A DNA stretch of 8,205 nucleotides from an uncultured Collinsella sp. GTDB taxonomy: Bacteria; Actinomycetota; Coriobacteriia; Coriobacteriales; Coriobacteriaceae. The notes under the pieces are model-generated. The model was not told where the DNA came from. It worked only from the letters and a program-made list of their open reading frames with translations, and made no database searches. The stretch is taken from positions 1 through 8,205 of the forward strand of contig UROM01000079.1 in NCBI GenBank assembly GCA_900549455.1, read 5' to 3'. The translations under genes and the position numbers were made by a program. Within the stretch, counting starts at the first letter, position 1; every line of letters starts with the position of its first letter. Shown here in pieces: positions 5,253 through 8,205 of this stretch.

Positions 5253-6614
5253 ATGGATACTGTTCTGAGCGTTCTCTCCTCGGTCTTTTGGGGCCTTTTG
5301 ATGCTATCCGTCCTCGTGTTTCTGCATGAGGGCGGCCACTTTTTGGCGGCCCGTGCGTGCGGCGTGCGCGTCACTGAGTTTTTCTTGGGCCTGCCGTGCC
5401 GCTTTGACATTCATCATACGTCGCGTCGCATCGGTACCAAGTTTGGCGTGACGCCGCTGCTGCTGGGTGGTTATGCCGCTATCTGCGGTATGGACCCGAC
5501 CGATGTCTCGTGCGCCGACCGTGTGCTTGCGGCGATCTATCGTCATGGTCGCGTTTCGGTTGCAGACCTTTCCGTCGAGCTGGAGCTGCCCGAGGAGGAT
5601 ATTCTCGAGGCTTGTGCCTTGCTTTTGGGCTGGGGCTCCGTTGCGCCTTGGTACGAGGAAGGGGAGAAGCCTTCACCCAGTTACTATCCGGTTAGGTACC
5701 AGACGCTGCCGCGCGATGCTGCAGGATATACCACCTTTGACGGTCGCAAGTTCGATCGAGAGCATGCGACTGCCGAGGGCGATGTGTGGGAGCTGCCGGT
5801 AGCCGCTTCGGAGTTTCTCGAGCAGGAGCGTTCGCATACCTATCTGGGACAGGGTTTTCTCAAGCGTGCCTTTATGCTGCTCGCGGGTATTCTCGTCAAT
5901 ATTCTGACGGGTTTTTTGCTGCTTATGAGCATCTACTCTGTCGCCGGCGTATCGGTTCCGGTCGATAGCAATGTGATCGGTCAGGTCGACGAAGGCTCAA
6001 TTGCTGCCAAGGCGGGCATCGAGGCCGGTGACGCAATTCTTTCGGTCGACGGCGTGTCCTGCTCTAGCTGGATGGATGTATATGATGCCATCGGCAAGGC
6101 TGCAGGTCAGGGCGATTTCGCCATTGAGTACCAGCGCTGCGGCAAGAATCTTTCGACCTCGGTTGCGCTCAAGGAGGGCGAGCGTTTGGGCGTTTATGCC
6201 TCCACGCAAGTGGTCCATTTGGACCCCATTACGTCGGCGCGCTTGTCGTTCTCCTATGTTCAGCAGACAGCTGAGGGCGTGATGCGCCTGCTGCAGCCGC
6301 AGCATACGATGGAGATACTCGATCAGTCCTCCTCGATTGTGGGCATCAGCGTCATGTCTTCTCAGGCGGCGGCAGCCGGTCCCGCGACGTTCTTGACGTT
6401 TGCCGCCCTCATTTCGTTCTCGCTTGGCTTTATGAACCTGCTGCCCATCCCACCGCTCGATGGCGGTAAGCTGGTTATCGAGATCATTCAAAAAATCACG
6501 GGCCGCGAGCTTCCGCTCAAGGTCCAGACGATTGTGAGCTATGTGGGCATCGCACTCTTTGCGCTGCTGTTTGTCTATATGCTTCGTTCCGACATCCTTC
6601 GATTTATTCTGTAG
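5253..6614 (+). CDS. rseP: RIP metalloprotease (site-2 protease, RseP/Rip1 family) with an extra cytoplasmic domain
   Basis: An intramembrane zinc protease that cuts transmembrane segments of anti-sigma factors, signal-peptide remnants or other membrane proteins; the substrate here is unknown. The 453-residue product has HEGGH at 25-29 in the first helix, the GGY loop at 72-74 followed by CGM, a second helix with AGILVN (211-216; the usual Pro of AGPxxN is absent), one PDZ domain at about 240-308, and the third-ligand motif NLLPIPPLDGG (395-405, Asp403) before a last helix (426-445). Residues about 82-194 are an insertion relative to the usual family plan. They contain a possible winged helix-turn-helix (about 88-131), then a polar part rich in Tyr, Asp and Glu without membrane helices. 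ATG 5253 is 23 bases after dxr; the nearest Shine-Dalgarno-like AAGGA (5234-5238) is 14 bases upstream, unusually far, so initiation may be weak. Confidence 0.93.
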   Translation: MDTVLSVLSSVFWGLLMLSVLVFLHEGGHFLAARACGVRVTEFFLGLPCRFDIHHTSRRIGTKFGVTPLLLGGYAAICGMDPTDVSCADRVLAAIYRHGRVSVADLSVELELPEEDILEACALLLGWGSVAPWYEEGEKPSPSYYPVRYQTLPRDAAGYTTFDGRKFDREHATAEGDVWELPVAASEFLEQERSHTYLGQGFLKRAFMLLAGILVNILTGFLLLMSIYSVAGVSVPVDSNVIGQVDEGSIAAKAGIEAGDAILSVDGVSCSSWMDVYDAIGKAAGQGDFAIEYQRCGKNLSTSVALKEGERLGVYASTQVVHLDPITSARLSFSYVQQTAEGVMRLLQPQHTMEILDQSSSIVGISVMSSQAAAAGPATFLTFAALISFSLGFMNLLPIPPLDGGKLVIEIIQKITGRELPLKVQTIVSYVGIALFALLFVYMLRSDILRFIL

Positions 6615-6619
6615 GGGAG
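6613..6619 (+). promoter_or_regulatory. Ribosome binding site of ispG, fixing a TTG start
   Basis: AGGGGAG overlaps the rseP stop and ends eight bases before TTG 6628. Upstream in-frame candidates (GTG 6619, ATG 6541) have no such site, and the 6541 start would lie deep within rseP. Confidence 0.75.
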
Positions 6620-6627
6620 TGGTTGGA

Positions 6628-7710
6628 TTGTCTTTATCCCATCCTTTGCCTCGCGAGCTAACGCGTCCCGTGCATGTGGGCGGCGTGCAGATCGGTGGCG
6701 GCGCGCCGGTGGTGGTTCAATCCATGACCTGCACCGATACCGCTGATGCCCAGGCAACGCTTGCGCAAGTACGTGCTTTGGCGCAGGCTGGCTGCGATAT
6801 CGTGCGCGTGAGCGTGCCCACCGAGGCCGCGCTTGAGGGTTTCCGCACCATCTGCGCCGAGTCTCCGGTGCCGATTGTCGCCGATATCCACTTTAACCAT
6901 AAGCTCGCCATTGGTGCCGTTGAGGCTGGTGCTGCCAAGCTGCGCATCAATCCCGGCAATATCGGCGATTGGGCCAAGGTTGACGCGGTGATCGATGCTG
7001 CGGGTGCCGCGGGCTGTGCGATTCGTATCGGCGTCAATGCCGGTTCGCTTGAGCAGGATATCGCCGAGCGCGACGACCTTACGCAACCCGAAAAGCTCGT
7101 GATGTCGAGCGAGCGTTTCGTCAAACATTTTGAGGATCGCGGCTTTACCAATATCGTGCTTTCCGCCAAGGCGCATAGCGTGTCAACGACGCTCGACACT
7201 TATCGTGCCCTTTCGCGCGAAATCCCCCATGTTCCACTTCACTTGGGCGTGACTGAGGCCGGAACCAAGCTCCAGGGCACCATTAAGAGCTCTGTGGGCT
7301 TGGGTATTCTGCTTTCCGAGGGCATTGGCGATACCATGCGCGTCTCGCTTACGGCCGATCCGGTCGAGGAGCCGCCGGTCGCCTGGGGTATCTTGCAGTC
7401 GCTCGGCCTTCGCCGCCGCGGTCCCGAGATCGTCTCGTGCCCCACATGCGCTCGCTGCCAGGTCAACCTCATTCCTATCGCCGAGGAGGTCACCGAGCGG
7501 CTTAAGAACTACTCTGCGCCGCTTTCGATTGCCGTGATGGGATGTGCGGTCAATGGCCCCGGCGAGGCCTCTGACGCCGACTTGGGCGTTGCCTGCGGAC
7601 GAGGTCAGGGCCTGCTCTTTTCGCACGGCCAGATCATTGGTAAAGTAGCTGAGGACCAAATTGTCGACGCGCTTATGGCCGAGGTCGACAAGCTTATTGA
7701 GGAGAAATAA
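6628..7710 (+). CDS. ispG: 4-hydroxy-3-methylbut-2-en-1-yl diphosphate synthase (flavodoxin-dependent type)
   Basis: The penultimate MEP-pathway enzyme, a [4Fe-4S] protein that reductively opens MEcPP to HMBPP. The 360-residue product is of the compact bacterial form, with an N-terminal TIM barrel (about 10-260) and a C-terminal cluster domain. Seen: VVVQSMTCTDT (28-38), DIVRVSVP (57-64), PIVADIHFN (82-90), KLRINPGNIG (104-113), RIGVNAGSLE (133-142), and cluster ligands Cys271 and Cys274 in SCPTCARC, Cys306 in VMGCAVNGPGEA, with Glu313. Cys277 is an additional nearby cysteine. The TTG start has a good Shine-Dalgarno site 13 bases after rseP, and the TAA stop abuts the ATG of proS. Together with dxr it gives the operon two MEP steps. 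Confidence 0.96.
   Translation: MSLSHPLPRELTRPVHVGGVQIGGGAPVVVQSMTCTDTADAQATLAQVRALAQAGCDIVRVSVPTEAALEGFRTICAESPVPIVADIHFNHKLAIGAVEAGAAKLRINPGNIGDWAKVDAVIDAAGAAGCAIRIGVNAGSLEQDIAERDDLTQPEKLVMSSERFVKHFEDRGFTNIVLSAKAHSVSTTLDTYRALSREIPHVPLHLGVTEAGTKLQGTIKSSVGLGILLSEGIGDTMRVSLTADPVEEPPVAWGILQSLGLRRRGPEIVSCPTCARCQVNLIPIAEEVTERLKNYSAPLSIAVMGCAVNGPGEASDADLGVACGRGQGLLFSHGQIIGKVAEDQIVDALMAEVDKLIEEK

Positions 7711-8205
<495 letters not shown>

Noticed and set aside
5892..5917. Hairpin followed by six T inside rseP (CTCGTCA with TGACGGG, then TTTTTT)
   Set aside because: Only seven pairs including one G-U and a six-base loop, in codons for a hydrophobic helix that naturally give T runs (TTT for Phe). 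Much weaker than the uppS hairpin, so not called.

Overview
The window is a stretch of bacterial housekeeping chromosome, all genes on the + strand. It is GC-rich with mixed ATG, GTG and TTG starts and strong GGAGG-type ribosome binding sites. The gene order rpsB(tail)-tsf / pyrH-frr-uppS-cdsA-dxr-rseP-ispG-proS, the MEP isoprenoid pathway, the protein sequences and the codon style suggest a high-GC Gram-positive of the Coriobacteriia type, possibly a gut Collinsella-like organism. That assignment is an inference; no rRNA or other phylogenetic marker was compared.

Layout. Bases 1-29 are not genomic: they match the Nextera/Tn5 read-2 adapter ending in the 19-bp mosaic end, so the real sequence starts at base 30 and the window begins at a contig end. 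Bases 30-59 carry the last nine codons of an upstream gene, most likely rpsB (ribosomal protein S2). tsf (EF-Ts) follows and is closed by a strong intrinsic terminator at 998-1032. A probable extended -10 promoter at 1054-1062 then starts a tightly packed operon: pyrH, frr, uppS, cdsA, dxr, rseP, ispG and the 5' part of proS, which runs off the window. Gaps between consecutive genes are 2, 1, 2, -1, 23, 13 and 0 bases. There is no gene-free stretch longer than 300 bases; the largest is the 117-base tsf-pyrH gap.

How the genes work together. tsf, frr and proS serve translation; pyrH makes UDP for nucleic acids and cell-wall sugars. dxr and ispG are two steps of the MEP pathway to IPP/DMAPP, and uppS turns these into the undecaprenyl carrier for cell-wall synthesis. 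cdsA makes CDP-diacylglycerol for phospholipids. rseP is a membrane site-2 protease. The operon joins protein synthesis to envelope building, a common bacterial arrangement.

Most worth a second look: (1) RseP carries an extra soluble segment of about 110 residues between its HExxH helix/GGY loop and the second membrane helix, and part of it reads like a winged helix-turn-helix; the expected topology puts it in the cytoplasm. (2) A perfect 9-bp GC-rich hairpin followed by TTTTT lies inside uppS, 37 bases after its start codon, and looks like an intrinsic terminator or attenuator within the coding sequence. (3) The adapter at the window start would be translated into a false N-terminal extension of the rpsB fragment. 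Smaller points are substitutions at usually conserved positions in Dxr, UppS and IspG, and a 15-bp tandem repeat coding for a Lys/Pro/Ala-rich N-terminus in CdsA.
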